From positions 1-64,000 of the forward strand of contig CAZRBG010000014.1 in NCBI GenBank assembly GCA_964598225.1: a stretch of DNA of 64,000 bases. The letters run 5' to 3'. The DNA comes from SG8-4 sp964598225 (lineage in GTDB: Bacteria > Planctomycetota > Phycisphaerae > Sedimentisphaerales > Anaerobacaceae). Position numbers and translations under genes: made by a program. The notes under the pieces were generated by a model that made no database searches, had not been told where the DNA came from, and worked only from the letters and a program-made list of their open reading frames with translations. Below, piece after piece: positions 6,990 to 16,229 of this stretch; the stretch's first letter is position 1, and each line of letters starts with the position of its first letter.

Positions 6990-8585
6990 ATGAAGCATTT
7001 CAAAGTAAACTTCAAGCCGGACGATAAACAAGTTTCAATTCACCAGGGCGCCACTATCGCCGAAGCAGCGGGCCAGGCCGGCATAACTCTGAATGGGGTC
7101 TGCGGCGGCAAGGGGATTTGCCGAAAATGCCAGGTGTGCTTAGAGCCCGACAATCGCAAAGTCCTCGCCTGCCAGTACCGCGTCGAAAACGATCTGACCG
7201 TGATGATTCCGCCCGAATCGAGGTTATTCGAGCAGCGAATCCTCGCCGAAGGTCGCGAAAGCGGACCTGCGATAATTCCGGACATACACCAAGACTACTC
7301 TCAGGTGTCCAGCGGCGCAATATTAGGTGTGGCGGTCGATCTCGGCACGACAACCATCGTAGCCAAGCTTATTGATATGACTACAGGAAAAAGGCTTGCT
7401 ACCGAGGCCTCTCTCAATCCGCAGACGCGGTTCGGCGACGACGTCGTCAGCAGGATCGCATACGCTGAAAATGAAGATAAGACCGCCGAGTTACACTCAG
7501 CCGTAGTTGACTGCCTGAACGAGCTGATTGAAAAGCTCTGCCGCAGTAACAATTGCGATGCCGAGCAGATTTTCGAGGTGTGTATCGTTGGCAATACGAC
7601 TATGAACCACATCTTTCTCGAATTGCCCACGGCTCAACTGGGACAAGCGCCGTACAGGGCTTTTTCACTCGATGCTCACGACCTTCCCCCAGCCGGTCCG
7701 ACCTTGAACATGAATCATGCGGGTAATATACATACCGTCGAGAATGTCGCCGGTTTTGTAGGCTCTGATACAGTTGCAGTGGCGCTGGCTACCGATATTG
7801 GTTCGTCCGATAGGATGACACTTATCATTGATGTGGGCACAAACGGAGAGCTTGTCATGGGTACGAAGGACAAGCTCTACGCCGCGAGCTGCGCCGCCGG
7901 GCCGGCTTTCGAGGGAGCGAGGATAAGCCAGGGCAGCGGGGCGATTGCCGGAGCGATAGAAACCGTCGTCGTCAACGAAGACGATATCGGTCTGGACGTG
8001 ATAGGGGGCGCCGCGCCTCGCTCGATATGCGGGTCAGGACTGATTGACGCCGTGGCGGTTCTGCTCGAATTGGGCGTAATCGAGCGGACCGGACGCTTTG
8101 TTGAAAAGACAAAACTGAGCGAAAAGCTGTCTCCGGCTATATCACCTCGAATCGTCGAACACAATGGTCAACCGGCATTTCGACTTACGCCGCAACGGAG
8201 CGCAAATGGCCGGCCGGTCTTGCTCACGCAGAAAGACATTCGTGAGACGCAGCTTGCAAAAGCCGCCATTCGGGCCGGAATCAGGCTCCTGCAAAAGAAA
8301 ATCGGTCTCGCTGATTCCGAGATCGCGCAGGTGCTTTTGGCCGGTGCTTTCGGCAATTATATTCGTACTGATAGCGCCCAACGGATAGGCTTGCTGCCGC
8401 CGGTAGAGCCTGAGAAAATCAATTTCGTGGGCAACGCCGCTTCTGCCGGGGCAAGGATGATCCTCATCAGCCGGGATTGCCGAGAGCAGGCCGGCAAATT
8501 GGCCCGAAAAATCGAATACGTCGAGATCGCCCACCAGCCGGACTTCCACGATGTTTTTGCCGATTCGTTGCTGTTTCAAGCATAG
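6990..8585 (+). CDS. RACo-type corrinoid-protein reductive activator (2Fe-2S plus ASKHA)
   Basis: The 531-residue protein has an N-terminal ferredoxin domain with C38-x5-C44-x2-C47...C61 ligating a [2Fe-2S] cluster. It is followed by a DUF4445/RACo actin-like ATPase domain (VDLGTTTIVAKLID, CIVGNTTMNHIFL, IDVGTNGELVMG, SCAAGPAFEGA, GSGLIDAVA, LLAGAFGNYI). RACo proteins use ATP to reduce the inactive Co(II) form of corrinoid methyltransferase partners. No methyltransferase or corrinoid protein is nearby, so the partner is encoded elsewhere. I prefer the start at 6990 (MKHFKVNF) because the 18 codons from 6936 are not family-like; neither start has a clear ribosome binding site. Confidence 0.85.
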   Translation: MKHFKVNFKPDDKQVSIHQGATIAEAAGQAGITLNGVCGGKGICRKCQVCLEPDNRKVLACQYRVENDLTVMIPPESRLFEQRILAEGRESGPAIIPDIHQDYSQVSSGAILGVAVDLGTTTIVAKLIDMTTGKRLATEASLNPQTRFGDDVVSRIAYAENEDKTAELHSAVVDCLNELIEKLCRSNNCDAEQIFEVCIVGNTTMNHIFLELPTAQLGQAPYRAFSLDAHDLPPAGPTLNMNHAGNIHTVENVAGFVGSDTVAVALATDIGSSDRMTLIIDVGTNGELVMGTKDKLYAASCAAGPAFEGARISQGSGAIAGAIETVVVNEDDIGLDVIGGAAPRSICGSGLIDAVAVLLELGVIERTGRFVEKTKLSEKLSPAISPRIVEHNGQPAFRLTPQRSANGRPVLLTQKDIRETQLAKAAIRAGIRLLQKKIGLADSEIAQVLLAGAFGNYIRTDSAQRIGLLPPVEPEKINFVGNAASAGARMILISRDCREQAGKLARKIEYVEIAHQPDFHDVFADSLLFQA

Positions 8586-8587
8586 GA

Positions 8588-8657
8588 TGTCATTCGTGCG
8601 AAGGCAGGAATCCATTGGTTCACGAGCTTCTGGATTCCTGCCTTCGCAGGAGTGACA
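8588..8657. repeat. REP-type palindrome (GCGAAGGCAGGAATCC family)
   Basis: Two 27-base arms (8588-8614 and 8631-8657) are inverted copies with two mismatches, around a 16-base loop. The core reads GCGAAGGCAGGAATCCA. This type of palindrome is widespread as an intergenic repeat in many bacteria. It begins 2 bases after the RACo stop codon and ends 26 bases before the next gene. Confidence 0.85.
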
Positions 8658-8683
8658 ATGAAAGACGGGTTCGGAATGGACAA

Positions 8684-9196
8684 ATGAACGAGACCAAAGT
8701 TCTTTTGCAAGCTTATTATGAGATCCTGTATGAGCGGATGGAAGCGCAAAAGAAGCGACTGATCGGCGCGGTCGACGAGCTGCTTGCCGGGGAGGTAGGT
8801 AGACAGGCTTACGAGGGCTTCGACGAGGAGAAATTCGCTGCATACAGAGAAGCTTGCCTGGCGTTCGTGGATGAGCGGATCGAGGCTTACAACCCGACCG
8901 GGCTTCAATATCTGTACGACCGCGAGGTGGCCAAAGGTGCATTCAAGCTTGAATTACAGCTTAACTGGTACGACAGCAGGGCCGAGTTCGACTCTCTGGT
9001 AAGGCAGGCCCGCAGCAAATCCGCCAATATGAGCGATGAAAACGTTCACAAGCTGGCCGCGGAATTGCTCGAGCAGATGGGGGCTTTCCCGGATAAGAGC
9101 ATAATCGCCGGCTACGAGGCTCAACCCGGATTACAAAAGCTGCCGGATTATATTGTAGCCCGGTCAATTGAGCGGGTCATAGTGCGAGATGGCTGA
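8684..9196 (+). CDS. Conserved-looking 170-residue protein of unknown function
   Basis: I do not recognise this protein. It is soluble, mostly helical and charged, with no cysteine pair, signal peptide or membrane segment; it opens NETKVLLQAYYEILYERMEA. It follows the RACo gene on the same strand, separated only by a REP palindrome, so the two may be co-transcribed. The start at 8684 is the first reasonable ATG; the region upstream in the same frame is repeat sequence and is not protein-like. The stop lies 5 bases from the convergent EamA gene. Confidence 0.6.
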   Translation: MNETKVLLQAYYEILYERMEAQKKRLIGAVDELLAGEVGRQAYEGFDEEKFAAYREACLAFVDERIEAYNPTGLQYLYDREVAKGAFKLELQLNWYDSRAEFDSLVRQARSKSANMSDENVHKLAAELLEQMGAFPDKSIIAGYEAQPGLQKLPDYIVARSIERVIVRDG

Positions 9197-9201
9197 ACCA
9201 C

Positions 9202-10083
9202 TTACCGCCGGAGTTTCTGGAATATTATGCCGCCGACGATGAAGACGGCACCGATGACGGTCGCCGGCAGGATCCGCTCGCCGATGACGAAGTGTATCAC
9301 GATGAATGAGAGAAACGGGACGAGGTAGATCAGACTGGTTACGCTGGCGGTGCTCCTGGCGAGCTTGAGCGCTTTGAGCCAGATGAGGAAGGTTATACCC
9401 ATCTCGAACAGGCCGACGTAGATCATCCCGGCAGCACCTTTTAGCGTCGGAACCTGAAATTCGCCGAGGGCCAGCATCAATAATAATACGCAGATCGAGG
9501 CAAACGTAAAGTTCAGAAAAAGTGCCACAACATCGTCCCGCTTGTCTCTGATGTTATATATCCAATACAGCGCCCACGGAATAGAACTGCCGGTAGCAAG
9601 TGCGACGCCGAGTGGCTCATTGAGCTTGAAATCCCGTACGTGCCCTTCGGTCGAGATAACCAAAACGCCGAAAAAGCTGATAAGAATTGCCACAATGTCT
9701 CGCCCGCGGACTTTCTGTTTGAGCAGGGGAACCGACAGCAACACGAGCACGAGCGGCCACACGAAGTTCAGCGGCTGAGCCTGCTGAGCCGGGAGAATCG
9801 AATACGCCTTGAAAAGAACCGTATAATACAGAAAAGGGCTGAGAAACCCGAGAAATGCCGAGCGAATAAGACCATCTTTTGAAGTGAATCGCAGCAGATG
9901 GACCTTCCGTGAGAAAAGCAGATTGAGAAACAAAACTACACTGGACGTCAGTGACGCCCCGAACAAAAGCGGCAGGACAGGGACGCCGAAGCGGTCGAGA
10001 CATATCTTGAACGCCGACGCAGAAGTTGACCAGAATACGATAGCCAGAAAAGCAAAAAGATAAGCCTTGCTTTGTTTTTCCAT
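9202..10083 (-). CDS. EamA/DMT-family drug/metabolite transporter
   Basis: The 293-residue inner-membrane protein has about ten hydrophobic helices arranged as two EamA repeats. The first repeat contains FLAIVFWSTSASAFKI and the second contains LGVALATGSSIPWALYWI, with the final RILPATVIGAVFIVGGI segment typical of the family. The substrate cannot be predicted. Its start is 10 bases from the end of the ABC permease gene on the same strand, so it may be read through from that operon. Confidence 0.88.
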   Translation of the reverse strand: MEKQSKAYLFAFLAIVFWSTSASAFKICLDRFGVPVLPLLFGASLTSSVVLFLNLLFSRKVHLLRFTSKDGLIRSAFLGFLSPFLYYTVLFKAYSILPAQQAQPLNFVWPLVLVLLSVPLLKQKVRGRDIVAILISFFGVLVISTEGHVRDFKLNEPLGVALATGSSIPWALYWIYNIRDKRDDVVALFLNFTFASICVLLLMLALGEFQVPTLKGAAGMIYVGLFEMGITFLIWLKALKLARSTASVTSLIYLVPFLSFIVIHFVIGERILPATVIGAVFIVGGIIFQKLRR

Positions 10084-10093
10084 GCGTTCGGTT

Positions 10094-10924
10094 TCACAAC
10101 GGCAGATCGCGTCGGGACCAGATTATGCCGCCGATGACGGTGGAGATCACAAGCAGTGACAGCAGGACGAACATATCGCCGACGGGCCAGCTCTGTGTTT
10201 TGAATATCTTAGGGCCGTCAACGTAGTTGAAAATGCTCCAGGGCGCCGTCCATTCCATCTGCGGCCACCAGTCGGAGATGATCGAGATAAAATATTCCAC
10301 CACCAGAAAGGCGACCGTCAGCGATACGGCAAGTCCGCGACGAAAACAAGCAGCGGCCAGCAGCGCAATACCGCCGACGGCGCTGGCGAGCATTCCGCCT
10401 ACGATGGCTATTTTGAAAAAGAAGTATAGCGGAACCTCCTGGTAGAAGTCGTATATCATGGTTGCGACGATGGTGCCTGAAAACATCACCAGCACCAGTG
10501 CATACATGCCCACGACGGTGATAAGGCCGGCGCAGATGTAAACGTGCAGCTTTGCCGTTTGCCGGCTCAGTATCAGCTCCATGGTCCCTTTCTGGATTTC
10601 ACCGGCGAGCAGGGCGGTCGGGACGCCGACGGCAAAAAGCATGTACAGCAGCAGAACAAGCGGATCCTGATAACCGATTGCGATCAGCCCGGCGATGTTG
10701 CCCACGCTCAGAATTTCGCCCCCCATGAAGGCCTTGATAAAAGAAGGAAGCATTTTGATATATTGAAGCAGGGCCTGCACGCGTTGGTTGTCGTGAACGA
10801 TGCCGCAAACGGCTATCTGAAAGAGAAATATCATAGCCGCGATCAGAAACCATATCGGCAGGATGCGAAACGTCCAGAATCTCAGCAACGCAAACGGAAA
10901 AGGAGGGCGGTTTTTCTCATCCAT
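10094..10924 (-). CDS. ABC-2 type permease
   Basis: The 276-residue membrane protein has six hydrophobic segments, with LLAGEIQKGTMELILSRQTAK as the ABC-2 family landmark (loop between TM2 and TM3). I use the ATG at 10924 because it overlaps the ATPase stop codon by 8 bases, which implies translational coupling; the frame upstream of it lies inside the ATPase gene. Together with the ATPase it forms an exporter of unknown substrate. Confidence 0.85.
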   Translation of the reverse strand: MDEKNRPPFPFALLRFWTFRILPIWFLIAAMIFLFQIAVCGIVHDNQRVQALLQYIKMLPSFIKAFMGGEILSVGNIAGLIAIGYQDPLVLLLYMLFAVGVPTALLAGEIQKGTMELILSRQTAKLHVYICAGLITVVGMYALVLVMFSGTIVATMIYDFYQEVPLYFFFKIAIVGGMLASAVGGIALLAAACFRRGLAVSLTVAFLVVEYFISIISDWWPQMEWTAPWSIFNYVDGPKIFKTQSWPVGDMFVLLSLLVISTVIGGIIWSRRDLPL

Positions 10925-11822
10925 TTTCGGCCTCCCGTTTATAATATTGAATGAAAGCGTCTTCGAGCGAGGTCTCCGGCGTAGCGATTCGGTCCACGGG
11001 GAACCGGGAGAGCCACTTGAGCACGGCATCGGCCGGGCCGAGATAGGCGACTTCGAGCGATTCGGCATTTTGGTGAATCACTCGTATGCCGTCGAGGCTG
11101 TCGGTCGGAACCGAGGGTATCCCGGCGTTATCGGCGAACCAGACCTTCAGGTGTCTTTCGCCCTGCTGGACGATCTGTGATATCGGCGCCAGTTCGACGA
11201 GATGCCCCTGCCGCAGGATGGCAGCGCGTCGGCAGACGGCGGCAACTTCACTGAGATCGTGGGAGGACAGTAAAACGGTGGCGCCTGCGTCGGCAGCCTC
11301 GCGGATCAGTTCCAGCACGGTTTGGCGAATGAGCGGATCGAGGCCTATTGTGGGCTCGTCCAGTATCAGCAGGTCCGGTGAGTGCTGAAAGGCGTAAACG
11401 ATGCCGACTTTCTGCCGATTGCCCTTCGACAGTGCGCCAACCTTTCGATTCAGATCGAGGTCCAATCTCCCGCTTAGCTCCTCGCGCCGTCTTTTCAAGT
11501 CGTCTCCCCCGCCCAAAGCCGCCAGTACCCGCAGCGACTTTCGGGCCGTGCGTCTGGGCCAGATTTGAAAATCGCCTGGCAGGTAGCCGATGCGGCGGTG
11601 CTGTGTCGCTCGGCCGTGCACGACCCGGCTACCCAACACGCTGCACCAGCCGCTCGTCGGCCTGAGCAGGCCCATCATGCAGCGTATAGTCGTGGTCTTG
11701 CCGGAACCGTTAGGGCCGAGATAGCCGAATACCTCGCCTTGCTCGACGTCGAAAGACAAATCCTCGACCCCGACGGCTCTGCCGTATCGTTTGGTCAATC
11801 TCTTAACTTCAATTGCTTTCAT
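10917..11822 (-). CDS. ABC transporter ATP-binding protein
   Basis: The 301-residue ATPase shows Walker A GPNGSGKTT (about residues 38-46), signature LSKGNRQKVG, Walker B LLILDEPTIGLD and the switch His in SSHDLSEV. A C-terminal extension of about 80 residues resembles the accessory domain of ABC-2 exporter ATPases. It is the first gene of the exporter operon, with the permease overlapping its 3' end. Confidence 0.93.
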   Translation of the reverse strand: MKAIEVKRLTKRYGRAVGVEDLSFDVEQGEVFGYLGPNGSGKTTTIRCMMGLLRPTSGWCSVLGSRVVHGRATQHRRIGYLPGDFQIWPRRTARKSLRVLAALGGGDDLKRRREELSGRLDLDLNRKVGALSKGNRQKVGIVYAFQHSPDLLILDEPTIGLDPLIRQTVLELIREAADAGATVLLSSHDLSEVAAVCRRAAILRQGHLVELAPISQIVQQGERHLKVWFADNAGIPSVPTDSLDGIRVIHQNAESLEVAYLGPADAVLKWLSRFPVDRIATPETSLEDAFIQYYKREAENG

Positions 11823-12008
11823 AGAAACCTGTCACCTTCAATATCGAAGACATTTTCGCTATAGGCACACCCTCTGTCCAGCAAAAATCCAGGCAGTTGC
11901 CACATCAGTAATTTGCAGGACTGAAATAGGAGATTCCCTTATTGCTTCCCTTGCGGGAACATGGAAAATTAGTAGACGTGAAATTAAACGCAGTTTTGTT
12001 GAAAGACT

Positions 12009-12902
12009 ATGAAAGAAGATAGTGAAACCGACAGGAGCAAAGTCGATAATACTCAGATAGCTGCTACGCTGGAGCGAACGGCCGATCTTCTGGAAGCGCA
12101 GGACGAGAATGTTTACAGAGTCCGAAGTTACCGAAGTGCGGCCGACACGATTCGCAACCTTGACAAGTCTGTCACAAAGCTGCTCGGCAAAGACGGCGAT
12201 GAGGCCATCCGAAGCCTGCCGGGAGTGGGTGAGAAGCTTGCCGGTTCGATCAAGGAGATCGCAACAACAGGGCGGCTGGGTCTTACGGAGCGTCTTGAAA
12301 GTGAACTGTCGCCCGGCAAGCTCTTCACGGAGGTGCCGGGAATCGGAGAAGCTCTCGCCCGACGGATTCACGACGAGCTCGGGATCGCCACTTTAGAGGA
12401 GCTGGAAGTAGCCGCTCACGATGGCCGCCTCGAACAGAATGTAGAGGGCGTCGGTTCGGAAAAGGCCGAAGGCATACGCACCGCTCTTTCCGGCATGCTA
12501 AGTCGTTCTTCACAGCGACGTATGAAGCAGCGGGTCAACGAGTCTGGCGAGCAGGATGGGGAGCCTTCGGTTGAATTACTTCTCGATATCGATAAAACTT
12601 ATCGCCGCAAGGCAGAGCAAGGCAAGTTAAGGAAAATCGCCCCGAAACGCTTCAATCCCGAAGGTGAGCAATGGCTTCCCCTAATGAAGACGAAACGGGA
12701 CCGCTGGCAGTTCACGGCGCTGTTCTCCAACACGGCTCGCGCTCACGAAAGGGACAAGACGCATGATTGGGTCGTGATCTATTACGAGAAAGAGGGGCGT
12801 CAAAGACAGTGTACGGTGGTAACGTCAGAACGCGGCAGGCTCAAGGGAAAACGCATAATACGCGGCAGAGAACGCCAATGCCGGCAATATTACAACACCT
12901 GA
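12009..12902 (+). CDS. Helix-hairpin-helix DNA-binding protein, PolX N-terminus-like
   Basis: Residues about 10-95 look like the N-terminal 8-kDa domain of family X DNA polymerases (AATLERTADLLEAQDENVYRVRSY...IRSLPGVGEKLAGSIKEI), and two more hairpin motifs follow (FTEVPGIGEALARRI and NVEGVGSEKAEGI). No polymerase palm or PHP domain follows. Instead there is a basic C-terminal domain of about 100 residues (RWQFTALFSNTARAHERDKTHDWVVIYYE). It probably binds DNA in repair or recombination. The gene stands alone, with only a weak ribosome binding site and a terminator directly after it. Confidence 0.72.
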   Translation: MKEDSETDRSKVDNTQIAATLERTADLLEAQDENVYRVRSYRSAADTIRNLDKSVTKLLGKDGDEAIRSLPGVGEKLAGSIKEIATTGRLGLTERLESELSPGKLFTEVPGIGEALARRIHDELGIATLEELEVAAHDGRLEQNVEGVGSEKAEGIRTALSGMLSRSSQRRMKQRVNESGEQDGEPSVELLLDIDKTYRRKAEQGKLRKIAPKRFNPEGEQWLPLMKTKRDRWQFTALFSNTARAHERDKTHDWVVIYYEKEGRQRQCTVVTSERGRLKGKRIIRGRERQCRQYYNT

Positions 12903-12906
12903 TGTT

Positions 12907-12930
12907 GAAAGTCGGCGATTTTCATTTTTC
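12907..12930 (+). terminator. Intrinsic terminator after the HhH gene
   Basis: TGAAAGTC (12907-12914) pairs with GATTTTCA (12918-12925) with one G-T wobble around a GGC loop, and TTTTT follows at 12926-12930. It begins 4 bases after the stop codon. The remaining 180 bases up to 13112 show no gene. Confidence 0.6.
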
Positions 12931-13112
12931 TGTTAACGCTGTCTTTTTCGTAAATTTTCCGCTGTAAAATCTCTGGCACGTCTGTGTCAGTGTTGTTAGG
13001 ATGTGACCGGCCCGGGCGGTTCAAAGGTTTTGAGGTCTCGGGGAATGTAATATGTGTGTTGCGTCTGAATTTCATGGATAAGCTGAGAATATTATTGACA
13101 AGGATGTAAACA

Positions 13113-14018
13113 ATGGAGAAGGCGATTGCTATTATGGCGGCGGGAATTGGGAGCCGCTACGGCGGGATCAAGCAGATGGAGCCCGTCGGGCCAAGCGGCG
13201 AGTTCATTATCGACTACGCGGTGTTCGACGCTATAAGAGCGGGATTCAACAAGGTCATTTTTATAATAAGACACGATATCGAGACGGAGTTCAAAAAAAC
13301 GATCGGCAGCAGAATAGAAGAAAGAATCGACGTGGCTTACACCTATCAGGAACTCGACGATCTGCCGGAGGGCACCCAATACGATCCGAACCGCACGAAG
13401 CCCTGGGGCACAGTTCATGCCGCACTGATGTGCGACGGCATGCTAAAAGCTCCGTTCGCAATTATAAATGCGGATGACTATTACGGCATTGACGCATACG
13501 AGACGCTGTCCAAATACCTGGATTCGATGGTTTCTGAGAAGACAGAAGCTTGCATGGTGGGATTCATGCTCTCGAATACCCTGTCCAAGCACGGCACAGT
13601 AACCCGCGGCATCTGCAAATCGAAAGAAAACGGCATACTGGACAGCCTCGTCGAGACGCGCGGCATCGGCATCGAAAATGGCAGAATCTGTTATGAAGAT
13701 TCGGGTGGGAAGAAGGTCGAGCTGAGCGGAGACGAGCTGGTCTCCATGAATATGTGGGGCTTTACGCCGGAAATATTCGCGATGTTCCACGAGTTGTTCG
13801 GACAGTTCCTGCAGGCACATTCACAGGAACTGAAATCAGAGTACGTCATACCGACGGCGGTCAACACACTCGTCGAGCAGGGAAGGATATCTGTCAAAGT
13901 CCTCAGCACAACAAGCAACTGGTTTGGCATGACAAATCCGGAGGACAAGGACGATGTTGTCTCACAAGTCCGAGAGCTGGTGAATTCCGGCAAGTACCCG
14001 AAAAATCTCTGGAAATAA
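13113..14018 (+). CDS. NTP-transferase-fold nucleotidyltransferase
   Basis: The 301-residue enzyme has the N-terminal signature of sugar-phosphate nucleotidyltransferases, MAAGIGSRYGGIKQMEPVGP (G-x-G-[TS]-R...K), and a later INADDYYG that places the metal-binding aspartates. Family members transfer a nucleotidyl group from an NTP to a sugar phosphate or related acceptor; which one cannot be told here. AAGGA lies 8 bases before the ATG. No sugar-modifying gene adjoins it. Confidence 0.8.
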   Translation: MEKAIAIMAAGIGSRYGGIKQMEPVGPSGEFIIDYAVFDAIRAGFNKVIFIIRHDIETEFKKTIGSRIEERIDVAYTYQELDDLPEGTQYDPNRTKPWGTVHAALMCDGMLKAPFAIINADDYYGIDAYETLSKYLDSMVSEKTEACMVGFMLSNTLSKHGTVTRGICKSKENGILDSLVETRGIGIENGRICYEDSGGKKVELSGDELVSMNMWGFTPEIFAMFHELFGQFLQAHSQELKSEYVIPTAVNTLVEQGRISVKVLSTTSNWFGMTNPEDKDDVVSQVRELVNSGKYPKNLWK

Positions 14019-14051
14019 GAATTGTCCCTCGCGGCAGGGGAGTCCCAGGCT

Positions 14052-14111
14052 GTAGGGTGGGGCTTGCCCCACCAAATGAGCGGCCAGATGGTGGGCCAGG
14101 CCCCACTCTAC
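14052..14111. repeat. Inverted pair of the GGTGGGGCTTGCCCCACC repeat
   Basis: One unit lies at 14052-14073 and an inverted, slightly diverged unit at 14090-14111. Each unit is itself a hairpin, and the two can also pair with each other. The right unit overlaps the 3' end of the PL11 lyase gene and provides its TAG stop (14108-14110). Confidence 0.85.
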
Positions 14112-16108
14112 GGACTTGCTCTCGAGATTGCTTCGCCTTCGCCGATCAGCTTTATATTGGGCTGCGGGGGCCTGGACATTCCGTGACCGAGGAAGAAACT
14201 CGGGTGTGGCGGTTTGTTGTAGACCACGTTCTGCCAGGCTATTGCCAGCCGATACTGCGGATCGTGCATCAGCGTGTAAATGCGGTGCTCGGTCGGGATT
14301 GTTGTGGTGTAGAGTCGCAGGGACGTACCGTCCGGAGCCGTCATCAGGATTTCCTCTCGCCAGTCGCCCAGAATATCGCCCATGATGTTGGGGCCTCGTG
14401 TGCCGCCGCGAGCGTCCGGCGAGAAGATTGTCCGCTCTGTCCCTTTTTGCCAGTCCCATTTGGTGATACCCGACCTGCCGATCAGCTCGCGCAGCAAGTC
14501 GCCGTCCCACCAGATCGCAAAGCCATTCGACCTGGGGGCGAGACTGATCTCGTTGCCGTTACAGTCGCGCAGACCTCCCGGTCCGCCCCACGCTTCGTAG
14601 CCGCGATGACGAGGATCGATGTCTGCCGCCAGGCCCCTGCCAACGTCTATGCCCCGGGCGAGAGTCCAGAGCGGCTCGCCGGTGCGCGCGTCGCGCATGG
14701 CCGCGCCGGGAGACTTGAACCGGGTGGTATAGCCCTCGTTTTCGTGAATTGTGAAGACCTCGAGACCGGGCCGGTTGGGGTACATATCGCTGATGTGCAT
14801 CGCGTCGCCATGCCGCCAGCCGGTGGAGTAGAAACCCTTGCCGTTGTCATCGACAACCATTGCGTGGTAGACGATCTCGTCCTTGCCGTCGTCATCAACA
14901 TCGGCTACCGAAAGCGAATGGCCGCCCATGCCCGAGTAGGGCGATGCATCATCGAAAGGCGGATAGCTGATGCCGGAATCGAAAATCCATCGCTTTGTCA
15001 GCACCTCATCGCGCCAATCCCACGCGGCCATTACGATTCGGCCGTAGACGCCGCGGCACATCACCACGCTCGGGCGTTCACCGTCGAGATAGGCGACGCA
15101 GGCCAGAAACCGGTCGCAGCGGTTGCCGTAGTTGTCGTTGCCGCCGTTTCCGCCGATGCCTCCCCACCCATCGATAGGGTCGCGGCCGGGAATGTAATCC
15201 ACCGTTTTTAATGCCGCTCCGGTCTGCCCGTCGAAGATGGTGAAGTATTCCGGGCCCTCGAAGACTCGTCCGCGACTCCGGTCATCTTCCTTGTGGATAC
15301 GCCAGTCCTTATCTTTATCGCCAAGGGCGCGCCCGGTTCCGTCGATTGTGCCGTCAGCGGTCTTACAGGCCATCTCACCTTTGCCGTCGCCGTCCAGGTC
15401 ATAGACCATGAACTGGGTGTAATGTTCGCCCTCGCGGATGTTGATGCCCAGATTGATCCGCCATAAATGCGTTCCGTCCATCTCATAAGCGTCGAGGATG
15501 GGTGTACCGGTGATGCCGGGATGTGCATTATCCCTGGCGCGCGATACCTGGTGCAGAACGATTTCATATTCGCCATCACCGTCGAGATCGGCGATTGATG
15601 CATCACCGGCTCGGTATTCGGGGATCGCCTCGATCGGGATTTCGAGATAGTCCTTTTCCCATGCGATAGCGGGTTTCGAGGGTTCCAGTTCCTTACCATC
15701 AAGTATCGGCCGGACGAAATAGCGGAGCGTCCGGTTAGTATGGACGTTGCGGTCAACGTAATTCGTCGAGTCTGATATCGGCTCATCATTGACCCGTTCG
15801 GCTTCGCTCAGAGATGGCTCTAAGCTTGTCGAAGGGGCAGGGCTCTTGAACGGCTTATCTGCGCCGATGGTTCGGTATAGATTGAAGGTGATTCTTTCCG
15901 GATCGGTTCCGAACAATCGCCAACCGACGTAGACGCTGCCGTCGCCTTGCTTTACGGCCACGATTCCACGACTGAGATTTTCCATCTGACGTTTTGCCTG
16001 TACCGGTGTAGCAAAACAGAAAATTGCGGCAAGAAGCACGCGGAATGGGTTGCCCATCCTGCAGATCGGGTGTGTTACATTGAATTTTGTTCGGATTTGA
16101 AGTTTCAT
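14108..16108 (-). CDS. Secreted rhamnogalacturonan lyase, PL11 family
   Basis: The 666-residue protein has an N-terminal export signal (MGNPFRVLLAAIFCFATPVQA, residues 18-38) and then the PL11 fold: an N-terminal beta domain (NLSRGIVAVKQGDGSVYVGWRL) and a beta-propeller with repeated calcium-binding DLDGDG-type motifs (IADLDGDGEYEIVLHQ, VYDLDGDGKGEMACK, VADVDDDGKDEIVYH). PL11 enzymes cleave the rhamnogalacturonan I backbone of pectin by beta-elimination. The start at 16108 has AAGGA at a 5-base spacing; the in-frame ATG at 16057 is the alternative. It is divergent from the GH127-type gene, forming a pectin-degradation pair. Confidence 0.92.
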   Translation of the reverse strand: MKLQIRTKFNVTHPICRMGNPFRVLLAAIFCFATPVQAKRQMENLSRGIVAVKQGDGSVYVGWRLFGTDPERITFNLYRTIGADKPFKSPAPSTSLEPSLSEAERVNDEPISDSTNYVDRNVHTNRTLRYFVRPILDGKELEPSKPAIAWEKDYLEIPIEAIPEYRAGDASIADLDGDGEYEIVLHQVSRARDNAHPGITGTPILDAYEMDGTHLWRINLGINIREGEHYTQFMVYDLDGDGKGEMACKTADGTIDGTGRALGDKDKDWRIHKEDDRSRGRVFEGPEYFTIFDGQTGAALKTVDYIPGRDPIDGWGGIGGNGGNDNYGNRCDRFLACVAYLDGERPSVVMCRGVYGRIVMAAWDWRDEVLTKRWIFDSGISYPPFDDASPYSGMGGHSLSVADVDDDGKDEIVYHAMVVDDNGKGFYSTGWRHGDAMHISDMYPNRPGLEVFTIHENEGYTTRFKSPGAAMRDARTGEPLWTLARGIDVGRGLAADIDPRHRGYEAWGGPGGLRDCNGNEISLAPRSNGFAIWWDGDLLRELIGRSGITKWDWQKGTERTIFSPDARGGTRGPNIMGDILGDWREEILMTAPDGTSLRLYTTTIPTEHRIYTLMHDPQYRLAIAWQNVVYNKPPHPSFFLGHGMSRPPQPNIKLIGEGEAISRASP

Positions 16109-16229
16109 TATAGTCCTTGGTTGGATGTAGTCTTTGTGTTTTCACTGGGATTTAGTATAATTCGACAGGACCAATGAGTCCAGTGAAGGTTTATTGCCGG
16201 CATATGATTGCGACCAAAGGAAAGCTCAA

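Noticed and set aside
8142..8942. 266-codon minus-strand frame across the REP palindrome
   Set aside because: It is opposite RACo and the 170-residue gene and contains the translated repeat (CHSCEGRNPEA), a common false open frame.
13094..13099. TTGACA as a -35 box for the nucleotidyltransferase gene
   Set aside because: It lies 14 bases before the start codon, leaving no room for a -10 box and leader.
13754..15211. 485-codon plus-strand frame opposite the PL11 lyase
   Set aside because: It starts inside the nucleotidyltransferase gene in another frame and runs antisense through PL11; no protein-like features.
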